Shown in pieces: positions 17,080-25,796 of a stretch of DNA of 64,000 nucleotides. The stretch's first letter is position 1. Each line of letters opens with the position of its first letter. Source of the stretch: Polyangiaceae bacterium (GTDB lineage: Bacteria > Myxococcota_A > Polyangia > Polyangiales > Polyangiaceae); contig JADJXL010000008.1 in NCBI GenBank assembly GCA_016715885.1, positions 62,001 to 126,000 of the forward strand. The letters run 5' to 3'. The translations under genes and the position numbers were made by a program. A model generated the notes under the pieces. It had not been told where the DNA came from. It made no database searches and was given only the letters and a program-made list of their open reading frames with translations.

Positions 17080-17652
17080 ATGAAACGCATCGTCGTATTA
17101 CTCACCGAAGGTTACGCCGACTGGGAATGCGGGCAGTTGCTCGCATCCGCGCGCGAGGAGTTCAAGTATGACGTCACCATCGTGTCGCCCGATGGCAACA
17201 TGGTCACGTCGCTCGGCGGCGTTCGCACGCTGGTCGACACGTCATTCGACAAGGTTGATCCTGCGACGATCGATTGCCTCGTATTGTGCGGCGGAAGCAT
17301 TTGGGAAAGCGAAAAAGCGCCCGACTTGTCCGCTCGACTCAGGGAATTCGCCGCCCGCGACTGCGTCATGGGCGCCATTTGCGGCGCGACGCTCGCGTTT
17401 GCCCGCGCGGGTCTGCTCGATGAAACGGCGCACACGAGCAATGCGCCGGGGTATCTCGCGGCTGCCAAGGAATACCGCGGCGAAGCGTTTTACCGTGACG
17501 TGCCCCATGCGGTGCGTTCGGGCAAAATCGTTACTGCGGCCGGAACGGCGCCCATTACGTTTACTGCGGAGGTCTACCGCGCACTTGGTCTCGGCGGCCC
17601 GGACTTGGACGAATACGTGACGTTGTTCGGACGGGAATTCGCTACTCGATAA
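17080..17652 (+). CDS. DJ-1/PfpI-family protein
   Basis: A 190-residue single-domain protein of the DJ-1/PfpI (class I glutamine-amidotransferase-like) family. The nucleophile elbow is AICGATLAFARAGLLDE, with the reactive cysteine in CGAT, preceded by the conserved acidic segment and LVLCGGSIWESE. The C-terminal HAVRSGKIVTAAGTAPITF is the usual family ending. Members act as deglycases, chaperones or hydrolases; the specific activity cannot be read from the sequence. It lies 30 bases after metH on the same strand and may be co-transcribed. Its 3' end overlaps the convergent gene at 17642 by 11 bases. Confidence 0.88.
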   Translation: MKRIVVLLTEGYADWECGQLLASAREEFKYDVTIVSPDGNMVTSLGGVRTLVDTSFDKVDPATIDCLVLCGGSIWESEKAPDLSARLREFAARDCVMGAICGATLAFARAGLLDETAHTSNAPGYLAAAKEYRGEAFYRDVPHAVRSGKIVTAAGTAPITFTAEVYRALGLGGPDLDEYVTLFGREFATR

Positions 17653-18730
17653 TCTTGAATTCGTACACCCCTTCGAGCGCGTACGTTCGACCCGCGCGCA
17701 TGAGCCGACCGCGCACGGACACATGACGTTGCCGACCGTGCGCATCGAGCGCTTTGCGGTAATCATCGGGACCGAGTGAACAGCGTGCCCGAATGAGCTC
17801 GTCATCGGCGTCGAGGCGCAGAATGACTTCGCCTTCCAATTTGCCCGCGTCATTCACATCTGCGCGAAGCTCGACCACTCGCCCGACGTGAACGTCTTCA
17901 ATGGGTGATTGCGGTGGTCGGAGCATCCGCGACAAGTCCTCGAAAGCTCGATACAAAGAACGTTCGATGCGCACCTCCGTCGGCGTACCGTCCGGTGCTG
18001 GAAGAATCGGGGAATACCGCACATCGAGCGCCAAATCGGTACGTTCGTCGCGAGGCATCATTTGCACGAGCGCTTCGCATAGGTTTGCCGTCGTCATTGG
18101 CGCATGCGCATCGACGATGGCTTGCGGTCCCAATCTTACGAGCGTCTGCACGGTGCGAGTCACGGACTGCATGAGGCGTACGACCGTACGACGGCCAAAC
18201 TGTGTAACGGGCAATTCGTCGGGAAGATCGTGCGGGCAATGAATAGAAAATGCAAAACTGCGCTGCTCGGCGGGACCAAGCCGACACGCTCGCAAAAATG
18301 CCTCGGGAATCGAGCGCGACATGCGCTTGTGATATCGGGCGTCCGGGCGTTCTTCACTATGCGCACTGGCAAGGAGCGCCTTGCGCGCTCCCTCGACGAG
18401 CGCAGGAGCCAAATCGACTGCAATCATGCCGTCCGCAGTGCCTTCGCCCGTTTGCGCAAATCGCAATCGGTCGGATTTGGGCATGACGAGGTCGGCTATG
18501 ACCTGGTCGACCGTCCGCTGCTCGAATCGAGCAACCGCACGCACTGCACGCTCGAGTGCTTCATGGTAATCGTCAAACGTGGGGTCGAACGGCACACGCA
18601 CCTCGACGTCCCCATAGCGATACACGCCTGCATCCGTCCGTCCTGTGGGTAACAAGCGGAAACCGCGAGATACCAGATAATCGCGCACGTTCGTCCAGGA
18701 GACCTGGTCCATTGCCCCGCGTGTTTTCAT
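17642..18730 (-). CDS. Uncharacterised protein coupled to a DUF4365 gene
   Basis: A 362-residue soluble protein, not matched to a known enzyme. The first ~70 residues (WTNVRDYLVSRGFRLLPTG, DVEVRVPFDP, YHEALERAVRAVARFEQRT) follow a recurring bacterial pattern of a small wing-like alpha/beta domain, loosely HicA-like. The C-terminal 90 residues are beta-rich (VVELRADVNDAGKLEGEVIL, RHVSVRGRLMRAG) and could be an OB- or PilZ-like barrel. Its ATG overlaps the stop of the upstream DUF4365 gene as ATGA, so the two proteins are made together. Pairing with a nuclease-fold protein suggests a small defence or DNA-handling module, by inference. Confidence 0.65.
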   Translation of the reverse strand: MKTRGAMDQVSWTNVRDYLVSRGFRLLPTGRTDAGVYRYGDVEVRVPFDPTFDDYHEALERAVRAVARFEQRTVDQVIADLVMPKSDRLRFAQTGEGTADGMIAVDLAPALVEGARKALLASAHSEERPDARYHKRMSRSIPEAFLRACRLGPAEQRSFAFSIHCPHDLPDELPVTQFGRRTVVRLMQSVTRTVQTLVRLGPQAIVDAHAPMTTANLCEALVQMMPRDERTDLALDVRYSPILPAPDGTPTEVRIERSLYRAFEDLSRMLRPPQSPIEDVHVGRVVELRADVNDAGKLEGEVILRLDADDELIRARCSLGPDDYRKALDAHGRQRHVSVRGRLMRAGRTYALEGVYEFKIIE

Positions 18731-19221
18731 CGGATGGCCTCTTGTTTGCGCGACAAGGACATCAGCCGCATGAGCGATGGCCCGTCGAACACGTTTTCAC
18801 GCGGGATGGCGAGCGTGCGACTCTGTGCACCCACCAGCGACAACCAATACCCGCAACGACGAAGCACGAGTGCATCCTGGGTGAGGTCGACCCATGCCGC
18901 CTCGTCTTCCGGAAGAAGTACCACGACCAGAAGCTTGGGGTAGAGGGTTCGTGTGCGCCGCAGATCGTGGAAGTTTTTCTCGTTGTGCAGGTAGTACGAT
19001 ATGGCTCCTGCCGGTGCGTCGTGAACGAACGCTTTTACTTGTAGGTCGATGACTCCCTCGCGAACGTCGTTTGGCCCCGCGCTGGTATCGACATGTTTGA
19101 CGGTGATGTCCACGCTATTGCGATCGACTCGAATGAGCTCGGTCGAGCAACCTGCGCGAGAAGCGACGGCGTACACGTACGCAAGCGCGAGGTGTTCTTT
19201 TATGTCGTTTTCGAGCAGCAT
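18727..19221 (-). CDS. DUF4365-domain protein (restriction-endonuclease-like fold)
   Basis: A 164-residue protein matching the DUF4365 layout: an N-terminal helix (NDIKEHLALAYVYAVASRAGC), a VDITVKHVD strand, then GVIDLQVKAFVHDAP, where the D-x-Q-x-K pattern is the presumed PD-(D/E)XK active-site strand, and a second half with LLVVVLLPEDEAAWV. DUF4365 proteins are often found with toxin, ATPase or defence genes. It is first in a two-gene unit; its stop overlaps the next start as ATGA. A promoter is visible 30 bases upstream. No strong ribosome site precedes the ATG. Nuclease activity is inferred from family fold and not proven. Confidence 0.75.
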   Translation of the reverse strand: MLLENDIKEHLALAYVYAVASRAGCSTELIRVDRNSVDITVKHVDTSAGPNDVREGVIDLQVKAFVHDAPAGAISYYLHNEKNFHDLRRTRTLYPKLLVVVLLPEDEAAWVDLTQDALVLRRCGYWLSLVGAQSRTLAIPRENVFDGPSLMRLMSLSRKQEAIR

Positions 19222-19282
19222 GCGTGTCGTGAAGTCCGCAAGTTTGCCGGAGAGTAAACAGGGAAGTGACGAAAATCAAGCT
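19222..19282. repeat. Copy A of a dispersed repeat (promoter/leader segment)
   Basis: The 61-bp stretch from GCGTGTCGTGAAGTCCGC to GTGACGAAAATCAAGCT recurs at 22227-22274 with a few substitutions and a ~13-bp deletion. Here it is the leader and promoter of the DUF4365 gene, so the other copy is probably the derived one. Confidence 0.7.
19251..19279 (-). promoter_or_regulatory. Predicted sigma70-type promoter of the DUF4365 operon
   Basis: On the minus strand TTGATT (-35) and TACTCT (-10) are separated by exactly 17 bases, and the -10 ends 30 bases before the DUF4365 ATG at 19221. A second copy of this region at 22227-22274 has lost about 13 bases that include the -10, so only this copy should be active. 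Confidence 0.6.
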
Positions 19283-19313
19283 TTACGCTGCCACCCGTCG
19301 CTCGTCGTCCCAC

Positions 19314-20099
19314 TCATTGCAAACAACAACGCTTGTACTTCTTCCCGCTTCCGCAAGGACACGCTTCATTCCGCCCCGGCTTCGGTTTCATTGCGCGCTC
19401 GTTGACGCTCGTCGGTACCGCCCCCTTCGGCGGCTCGATGGCCCTTGCAAACGACACCGCGAATTCGCGCCAAGGTCGACCCTTCCGAGCTTCCGCCACC
19501 TCGTCCCGTTCTTCGCGTAAAACCTCCGCAGACGTTGTCAAGAATCGATCCAATGCCGATTGCGTTTGCGGGTCATCGATGCACGCCGCTTCGACCATGA
19601 TACGCACCGCAAGCTCGTCGGGCGCAGTTCGCAAAAGATTCGTATAAAACGCCGCAACTTCCGCTCGAAGCGCCGGATGCTGCGCCGCAAGCTCATAAGC
19701 GACTGCCGCAAAGAGCGAGCGCTTGTACGCCTGGAGCGATGCGTCCTGCGCCGCCTCCATGTACAGCACTGCGGTTTCCGGCCGACTCGCCGACATCATG
19801 GCCAACGCCCCTTCGATCAAACTGTTCACATCCCGCTTCTTGCCGATATCGACGAGCACCTTCACCGCCTCGACAGTGCCAATCATCCCAAGACAGCGAA
19901 ATGCATCGATGGACGGCATGAAGACGTCCGGATCGAGCGTCTCCCATACCTCGTCGGTAATCAGCATGCGCCACAGCGGCTCAATGGCTTCATTCCCCCG
20001 CTGCGATACCTCGGTCAAAAGCTCGAGCGGACTATCTCCCGCGGATGATTTCAACAGGTCAATCAGTTCAGTTATTGGTTTGTCCGCGAAACGGGTCAT
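19314..20099 (-). CDS. HEAT-like repeat protein with C-terminal SEC-C zinc motif
   Basis: The ATG at 20099 (MTRFADKPITELIDLLKS) is chosen because upstream in-frame sequence is Arg-rich and lacks conserved character. The ~261-residue protein is helical and built of PBS-lyase/HEAT-like units (IDAFRCLGMIGTVEAVKVLV, NSLIEGALAMMSASRPETAV). It ends with the SEC-C zinc-binding motif RNEACPCGSGKKYKRCC, the same metal site as the SecA C-terminus, which mediates binding to ribosomes or partner proteins. Function unknown. It lies upstream of the DUF4365 pair on the same strand but with a promoter in between, so it is probably a separate unit. Confidence 0.85.
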   Translation of the reverse strand: MTRFADKPITELIDLLKSSAGDSPLELLTEVSQRGNEAIEPLWRMLITDEVWETLDPDVFMPSIDAFRCLGMIGTVEAVKVLVDIGKKRDVNSLIEGALAMMSASRPETAVLYMEAAQDASLQAYKRSLFAAVAYELAAQHPALRAEVAAFYTNLLRTAPDELAVRIMVEAACIDDPQTQSALDRFLTTSAEVLREERDEVAEARKGRPWREFAVSFARAIEPPKGAVPTSVNERAMKPKPGRNEACPCGSGKKYKRCCLQ

Positions 20100-20331
20100 C
20101 AGCAGGCCATAATTTGTTCGATGGCGCTTGTCAAGCCCCCCCATCGCGGTCGCAAATCGCCAACACTTTCCTGTCGTCCGGCACTTTTCTCCGAACGTCG
20201 AGCGAGCCCTACGTCTCGGGCGAGATAGGCATGGGCTGCCGCGAGATGATCGGCGAACCTCGGGCGGTGAACGGGGAACTTCCCTCGCGTTTGCGAGCGC
20301 CCGTGTTACCATCGTCTCGCGAGCGCGACCC

Positions 20332-22110
20332 ATGAAGATTCCCTACGCCAACTGCAACTTCGTTCAGATCCGCCAGGAGGGCTATTTTTACGTCGACAAA
20401 ACGCCGTTCATTCCGCGCATCGAGAACACCGACGAGAACCATCTGCTCTTTCTCCGCCCCCGCAGATTCGGCAAGTCGACGCTCATCAGCACGCTCGAAA
20501 ACTACTACGACGTGAACAAGGCCGATAAATTCGACGAGCTGTTCGGCGGCCTTTGGATCCACCAAAACCCGACGCCCAAGAAAAACCATTATCTGGTGCT
20601 CCGGCTCGATTTCTCGCCTGTCGACACGACGGGCTCGGAACCGGACATTCGCAAGAGCTTTGCCGTGCAAGTGAAGTCGGCCGTCGAGTCATTCATTGCG
20701 CGGTATGACAAGCTGTTGCCGGCTCTGTCGGATTTGAACGACCTTGTCCGATCGGCGGACGAAGATACGGCGGCGGTCATGACGCAACTCTTCACGAAGG
20801 TCGCGAACGCAGGGCGGCAGGTCTATTTGCTGATCGACGAATACGATCACTTCGGCAATCGGCTGCTTTCGGATGGTCGTGACGATGTGTACAAGGATCT
20901 CGTCCGCGCGACGGGGTTCGTCCGCAGTTTTTATGCTGCGTTAAAAGCCTTCACCATTTCGGGCACGCTTGGACGTACGTTCATCACCGGCGTATCGCCC
21001 ATCATGCTCGACGACTTGTCGAGCGGTTTCAACATCATCCGACATATCTCGCAAAACGACAAATTCAATGATCTCGCCGGCTTTACCCGCGCCGACGTCG
21101 AACGAGCGGTCGACATCTTGCTGCACGACAAACCCGAATTGGCCAACGACCCGCGCATCAGCGATCGGCAAGTGCTCATGAAGACGCTCGAGCGGTATTA
21201 CGACGGATATCGATTTTCTCGATTCGCCAAGGACCGCATGTACAACTCGACGCTGGTGCTTTATTTCTTGGGTGAACTCAAGACGAGCGGGCGGTATCCT
21301 CAACAAATGCTCGATTTGAACGTGCGCACCGATTATGGGCGACTGTATCAGATTGCCCGTTCCACGAGCGAACAAGAGACCGATACGCGCGAATTGCTGG
21401 AAGAGATACTCACGCACGAATCGATTTCCGTGTCCCTCGTGGAACAATTCGGCACGCGGCTGAACCTGGGACGGGCCCAAATTGCTTCGCTCTTTTATTA
21501 CATGGGGATGCTGACGTTTGCCGACGACACCGAGCCCGAAGGCGAGGCGACGCTGGTCATTCCCAATCGCGTGATGCGGGAATTGCAATGGCAATACATG
21601 GCTTTTGCCCTCCAGGATCACGATGGTATTCGCATCGATGCGGGCCGGTTGCCCGGCGTGTTGAGGACCATGGCCAACGATGGTGACATCGAGCCATTGG
21701 TCCAGTTGTTCCACAGGGAAGTGGTGCAACGTTTGGGACTGCGCGAAACCATCAACTTCAACGAGCAGACGATGAAGCTAATGCTTTTTGCGTATTTGTC
21801 GCAAAGTCAGATGTTTTATTTGATGACCGAAAAAGAGTTTGCCCAAGGTTATTGTGATTTGCTGCTCGGGCTCCGGCGCGCGGGTTCGAAGGCCAAATAT
21901 GCGTGGATCATCGAAGCAAAGTACGTCAAGACGGATGCCGATGACCATGCGATTGAAAAGGCGGTGGATGAAGGGTATGCGCAAATCCAGCGTTATGCCG
22001 CGGACAAGGACCTCGTGGCCATGTTGACCCACGGCAAAGCGCTGAAAGCCGGTGTGTTGGTGTTCGTGGGATTAAAAGATGTGCTGTTTCGAGCGTGGCC
22101 GAAGAATTGA
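20332..22110 (+). CDS. AAA-ATPase-like protein with C-terminal PD-(D/E)XK nuclease domain (DUF1703 type)
   Basis: A 592-residue protein that starts with the family's typical opening MKIPYANCNFVQIRQEGYFYVDKT. The AAA-ATPase-like domain has a Walker A at residues 41-51 (LRPRRFGKSTL), where RFGKST replaces the usual GxGKST, and a Walker B-like LLIDEYDHFGNRL. The C-terminal domain has the nuclease core YAWIIEAKYVK (E-x-K) near residue 530. These proteins are often multi-copy in Bacteroidota and Myxococcota, and their role is unknown, with mobile-element or defence links proposed. An upstream in-frame extension to 20128 is rejected because the conserved N-terminus starts at 20332. Confidence 0.9.
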   Translation: MKIPYANCNFVQIRQEGYFYVDKTPFIPRIENTDENHLLFLRPRRFGKSTLISTLENYYDVNKADKFDELFGGLWIHQNPTPKKNHYLVLRLDFSPVDTTGSEPDIRKSFAVQVKSAVESFIARYDKLLPALSDLNDLVRSADEDTAAVMTQLFTKVANAGRQVYLLIDEYDHFGNRLLSDGRDDVYKDLVRATGFVRSFYAALKAFTISGTLGRTFITGVSPIMLDDLSSGFNIIRHISQNDKFNDLAGFTRADVERAVDILLHDKPELANDPRISDRQVLMKTLERYYDGYRFSRFAKDRMYNSTLVLYFLGELKTSGRYPQQMLDLNVRTDYGRLYQIARSTSEQETDTRELLEEILTHESISVSLVEQFGTRLNLGRAQIASLFYYMGMLTFADDTEPEGEATLVIPNRVMRELQWQYMAFALQDHDGIRIDAGRLPGVLRTMANDGDIEPLVQLFHREVVQRLGLRETINFNEQTMKLMLFAYLSQSQMFYLMTEKEFAQGYCDLLLGLRRAGSKAKYAWIIEAKYVKTDADDHAIEKAVDEGYAQIQRYAADKDLVAMLTHGKALKAGVLVFVGLKDVLFRAWPKN

Positions 22111-22151
22111 TTGCAAACGCTTGCACGTCCTCAAGCAGGCGCCTGCACTCG

Positions 22152-22226
22152 AGCCCGCCCTCACTCCGTCGCGTGTTTCCCAAGCCCCTCGGGAGCGCCG
22201 CTGCGCCTTTTCGCAAACGCGAGCAC
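22152..22226. repeat. 75-bp perfect repeat, copy 1 (transposed permease 3' end)
   Basis: This segment is identical to 25797-25871 over 75 bp. At 25797 it is the natural 3' end of a transporter permease gene (it encodes FAKRRSGAPEGLGKHATE and the stop). Here it is detached from any permease and directly abuts the second dispersed repeat at 22227, so it is a duplicated fragment. Confidence 0.9.
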
Positions 22227-22274
22227 GCGTGTCGTGGAGTCCGCGAGCTTGCCGGTAGTGACGAAAATCAAGCT
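22227..22274. repeat. Copy B of the dispersed promoter/leader repeat
   Basis: It matches 19222-19282 with several substitutions and a ~13-bp deletion that removes the -10 element. It begins at the base after the 75-bp repeat ends, so 22152-22274 is a chimera of two duplicated pieces. It also overlaps the stop codon of the gene at 22268. Confidence 0.7.
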
Positions 22275-23266
22275 CCGGTTTTGCTCTCTTCAACGGGCGC
22301 TGGAAGTACCTCCTTGCCGTACAGTTTGACAAAATTGCGCCGAAGCTCGTCGACGCTGTAATCCTTGCGCTCGCCCCACTCGGCGCCAAGCATTGCATGG
22401 GCCGTTTCCACGAGATCGATGACTGCGCGCGCGATATCGCGTTCGGTCGTCGCTATTTCCAGCCGGTGCTCGTAGGTCCACTTCACGAGCGCTTCGACGC
22501 CATCGAGGGAGATCTTTTCGTCGGCGCCGACTCGGAATGGAGAAATTGCGCGCGGCTTGAGGCGTGGGAAAATCCGATAACAATGTTGCAGCTCATAATC
22601 TGCCTCCGGCGCTACCGCCATGGCGAGAAATTGTTTTCGACACGGAATGGTTCTTCGCGCAGAACGAAGCGCCTCCGTTGCTTCCCGAAGGATGTACCTA
22701 AACGATTTCTCGTTCTTGATAACGTCGTCCGGTGGCGTTGGCACCAGCAGCCATTCAAACTTCGATTGCAGGTAATTGTTCGCAGACGCGACATTGCTTA
22801 CATTGCAGAGTATTGCGTGACGATCGCGAAGAAGGAGCCACAAGTAAGCCCCCGCATCACGGCTGCAAATCGTCAACACTTTTCTGTCGTCCGACCAACG
22901 CAACTCCGGCGCCCTATGCCCCTGCAACGTTGATGACCATTGCGGGTCCTCGACAATCATAACCTGCTGCGCTTCAACAATATCGCGCAGAACATAGCCT
23001 GTTTTTTCGTATTCGATATCCTTCCAATCAGCCAGGAGTGGGAGTTTACCGGTGTCTCGCAGGGGACGAATGTCATTATAGATCTCCGCTGCAAGGGCCA
23101 GATATTTCACTTCCTCGACGCGCGTTGCATCACTCTCGATGCTCTCATAGTAACGGGGCAAAATATTGTACCGTGCACGTTCGATGGTGCAATCCACTTC
23201 TCTCCTGGCGTCGGATCGCACTTCTTGACGATTGATAGTATCTTCGATGCGTCGCTTTGATGCCAT
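22268..23266 (-). CDS. Orphan protein of unknown function
   Basis: A ~332-residue soluble protein starting at the ATG at 23266 (MASKRRIEDTINRQEV); the longer in-frame extension to 23542 is antisense to the neighbouring gene and rejected. Its N-terminal half is charged and helical (ESIESDATRVEEVKYLALAA). The middle contains strand-rich segments RAPELRWSDDRKVLTICSRD and KFEWLLVPTPPDDVI. The C-terminus is helical (VEALVKWTYEHRLEIATTER). No known motif is seen. It is divergent from the gene at 23282 with only 15 bases between the starts, so the two must share or overlap promoters. It lies between the two 75-bp repeats. Confidence 0.6.
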   Translation of the reverse strand: MASKRRIEDTINRQEVRSDARREVDCTIERARYNILPRYYESIESDATRVEEVKYLALAAEIYNDIRPLRDTGKLPLLADWKDIEYEKTGYVLRDIVEAQQVMIVEDPQWSSTLQGHRAPELRWSDDRKVLTICSRDAGAYLWLLLRDRHAILCNVSNVASANNYLQSKFEWLLVPTPPDDVIKNEKSFRYILREATEALRSARRTIPCRKQFLAMAVAPEADYELQHCYRIFPRLKPRAISPFRVGADEKISLDGVEALVKWTYEHRLEIATTERDIARAVIDLVETAHAMLGAEWGERKDYSVDELRRNFVKLYGKEVLPAPVEESKTGA

Positions 23267-23281
23267 GAAACGCGCATCTGC

Positions 23282-24061
23282 ATGGAGATGAAAGCTTCCA
23301 GGATGGTCGCCGACCGAGTGGCCATCAGCAACACGGTTTTGGCCGCCGTCGATAACCATGGGCCGAAAGTGGCGCCCGCGCTCGATGCATTGCTCTTTCC
23401 GAATGGAGTGCCCCCGAACCTCAATATGGCTGGGGTGCTCACGGCCATTCATCAATACCTCGCCAAAACGACGACAACCCTGGTCGATGCCGATACCGCG
23501 CACGCCATCGAGCTCCAGGACGACGATCCGTATCGAAAGCAACGCGAGGAGAGCATCACCGACCTGCGCGCATATCTCATTTCATTGCGGGCAACGTTGA
23601 CCTCGAATTATGGCGCCGCCATTGCTTCCGCCTATGGATGCTCCGCTGCCATTCCCGAGGATGCCCATACGCTCGTCCGTTTCGCCACGAACGTCGAGGA
23701 ATTGCTGCGCACTCGACCGCTCACGGAAACTCCCAAAAAGAAGAGCCTGACGATCGACCCCAGCGCCGCCGCCGATGATTTGAAGGAAGCGCGCGAGACG
23801 CTCGAAACGGCGCTCGGCAATGTCGAACGTGAAAAACGGGAAAGTCAGCTCACGCAAGTTGCAAAGAACAATGCAATGGCGGTGTGGGGAACGGCGTATC
23901 CGCGTGCCGCCGATTGCATTGCTGCATTGTTTGCGCTCGCCGGGCAAGAAGAATTGGCCAATGCCGTCAAGCCGACGGCGCGCCGCCGCGCGGGGCTCAC
24001 GGAAGCGGAAGACACGCCCGACGCTGCAACACCCCCGGCCAACCCGCCCACGAATACGTAA
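23282..24061 (+). CDS. Helical orphan protein with disordered Pro/Thr tail
   Basis: A 259-residue, mostly helical protein without signal peptide. It has two helical blocks: residues ~35-135, with SITDLRAYLISLRATLTSNY, and residues ~160-230, with DLKEARETLETALGNVEREK and AVWGTAYPRAADCIAALFAL. It ends with an RRR patch and a Thr/Pro-rich tail. Its size, helical layout, single Trp in the second block and basic-then-disordered end resemble the protein at 49850-50620, although direct identity is low. Function unknown. It is divergent from the gene at 22268. Confidence 0.55.
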   Translation: MEMKASRMVADRVAISNTVLAAVDNHGPKVAPALDALLFPNGVPPNLNMAGVLTAIHQYLAKTTTTLVDADTAHAIELQDDDPYRKQREESITDLRAYLISLRATLTSNYGAAIASAYGCSAAIPEDAHTLVRFATNVEELLRTRPLTETPKKKSLTIDPSAAADDLKEARETLETALGNVEREKRESQLTQVAKNNAMAVWGTAYPRAADCIAALFALAGQEELANAVKPTARRRAGLTEAEDTPDAATPPANPPTNT

Positions 24062-24644
24062 TCGCAAACCACTCGATTGCCCGCCACATCGCATTTCGAC
24101 GCGTCGCCTCGCGCATTGCACGACGACACCTTGCACGTACCGTGACTCGTCGCACGGGTTTCAAGGTGCGAAACCTGCCATCGCCGCCGCCGACAAGCGT
24201 GTTGCCACACTGAAACGTGCTGGCAAGCTCGTCGCCGCGCGTGTCACGGGTCATCCATACGCGTTCGCTCGCGATCGGGACGTCATGCGCAACGTGCAGG
24301 ATCGCGTAGCCAACGGGCCGGCACGCGATTGCGACGAACCCGGATGGCCGAGAGACGAGGTCTGGTCAACATTTTGGCAGTGAAAGTTGAAAGCTGAAGC
24401 ACCGTGCAGAGGCCTGACGTGAGGCGCAGTGATGGCGTCAATCATGACGCTGCATTGGTGCATGTGTCGAAAAGAATGGATTTCGTCGCCAAGGCGGACT
24501 TCAGCAAACATCGATATAGCGCGAAGACGTCAACTGACTGACGCATCGTCGCATCATCCCGATTTCACGTTGGCACCGTCGAATTTCATAGACAGGCAAC
24601 GACTTATTTCATAATTACCTTCCTGGCGCTCACGCGAGGAAGAC
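24062..24644. other. Region without a convincing gene
   Basis: 583 bases between the helical orphan gene and the PAS fragment. Open frames here are short and lack ribosome sites. A minus-strand reading near 24060-24200 has a Cys-rich stretch (HGTCKVSSCNARGDASKCDV) that could be the remnant of a secreted Cys-rich protein, but no start or intact frame supports it. Confidence 0.4.
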
Positions 24645-25112
24645 ATGGACGCACTTTTTTTTGGGATCGTTGTCCGGGGATATTGGTGAAAACGAACCTC
24701 GCAGGCATCGTTCTCGATTGCAATCGCGAGGCGCAGCAGGCGTTCCGAACGACGTCCATCAAGGGGAAATCATTACGAGAGTTGGTGCATCCGGAGGACC
24801 AGGCGGCGTTCGCCGCGCGCTGGGACGAAATCTCGAACGCAGCGGGCGCCGTGCGCGCCGTATCCTGCTTCCAAGGCGTGGATTCGGTGCTGCGTCTGGC
24901 ATGGAGCGCAAAGCGAGCGCCAGATCGGGACGAGGTGTACGCCATGCTAATGCCCCTGCCCGATGCGGGAGAGCATTCACCGAAGCGTCTCGACGACCCG
25001 GCGCAACTGCTGCGTGGGATACTCGACCACTGCAATCTTCAGTCTGATTGTCGTCGATCTCGACGGGCGATACGTCGTCCACGATGGCAAGGCCGTTGCG
25101 GCAATCGCACCT
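24645..25112 (+). pseudogene. Truncated PAS-domain sensor gene
   Basis: After GAGGAAG the ATG at 24645 begins MDALF, and following a frame change at the run of eight T the reading continues PGILVKTNLAGIVLDCNREA, then KGKSLRELVHPEDQAAFAAR, which is a classic PAS domain, then LLRGILDHCNLQS. A second frame change near 25040 leads into VVDLDGRYVVHDGKAVAAIA, the start of a second PAS domain. The match stops at about 25110, exactly where the convergent PIN-toxin gene ends. The rest of the sensor (presumably a kinase or cyclase output) is missing. This looks like a sensor gene cut by insertion of the toxin-antitoxin module. Confidence 0.7.
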
Positions 25113-25502
25113 TCAAGCCCGTGCAAGCTGCGGAATCTTCGAAAAGTGCGCGTCATTCGTCAAGAGCGCCAAATCGTACTGCAATACGATTGCCGCAATC
25201 CAAATGTCATTTGTCGGAATGGGTGTGCCCTGTCGGCGTAGCTGCGCGTAAAGGTGCGCGTAATGATGCGTCGTCTGCTCATCCGGGTACAGCACACTCA
25301 CCCTCGAACTAGCGAGAAACCGCGCCAATATTGATTCATTGCGCCGCCCCAGCGCTCCTGCAGCAAATCCCGCGCGAAGCTCAGCTACGACAATGAAAGG
25401 GAGGTAGATGTGCCGCGCTGATTGCGTGAGCGCAACGAACCGCTCCTCGCCTCGCGCCGCAGCGCTATACGCATTGGTATCGAGCGCAAGATTCATTTCC
25501 AC
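25113..25502 (-). CDS. VapC-like PIN-domain toxin
   Basis: A 129-residue PIN-domain RNase with the four acidic metal-binding residues in place: D8 (ALDTNAY), E41 (VVAELRAG), D99 (PTNDIWIAA) and D117 (LLTNDAHF). VapC toxins cut tRNA or rRNA when their antitoxin is degraded. The gene overlaps the stop of the upstream antitoxin gene by 10 bases. Its last codon abuts the point where the PAS sensor gene is broken off. Confidence 0.92.
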   Translation of the reverse strand: MEMNLALDTNAYSAAARGEERFVALTQSARHIYLPFIVVAELRAGFAAGALGRRNESILARFLASSRVSVLYPDEQTTHHYAHLYAQLRRQGTPIPTNDIWIAAIVLQYDLALLTNDAHFSKIPQLARA

Positions 25503-25762
25503 AATTCCGGATCGATCTGTCGCTGTTCCTCGAGCGCCTTGTCGACCTCAGGGTCGTCAACCCACGAACCAAAAAGAAAATCGAGATCGTGCTGCTCGAT
25601 TGGCTCGTGCGTTATGCCAGCGCCACGCATGAGCGCCTCGATGGCAACGTCATTGAGGCTTCGCGAAAGCTGCTTGGCACGTTGCCGAAGCGCGCGATCC
25701 ACTCCGGGTGGAACATTCCGGAGCGTGTACTGGATGGCTTCCGTAGCTTGCCTTCGCTTCAT
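25493..25762 (-). CDS. Antitoxin of the VapBC-type module
   Basis: An 89-residue protein. The N-terminal part (AIQYTLRNVPPGVDRALRQR, then SLNDVAIEALMRG) is a ribbon-helix-helix DNA-binding pattern. The acidic C-terminus (LDFLFGSWVDDPEVDKALEE) is the likely toxin-neutralising segment. The ATG at 25762 is chosen because the in-frame upstream sequence runs through the antisense of the permease gene. Such antitoxins repress their own operon. It lies 35 bases from the 75-bp repeat that ends the permease gene. Confidence 0.88.
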   Translation of the reverse strand: MKRRQATEAIQYTLRNVPPGVDRALRQRAKQLSRSLNDVAIEALMRGAGITHEPIEQHDLDFLFGSWVDDPEVDKALEEQRQIDPELWK

Positions 25763-25796
25763 GCCTGCATGGTAGGCGACATCTGCCTCCACGTCA

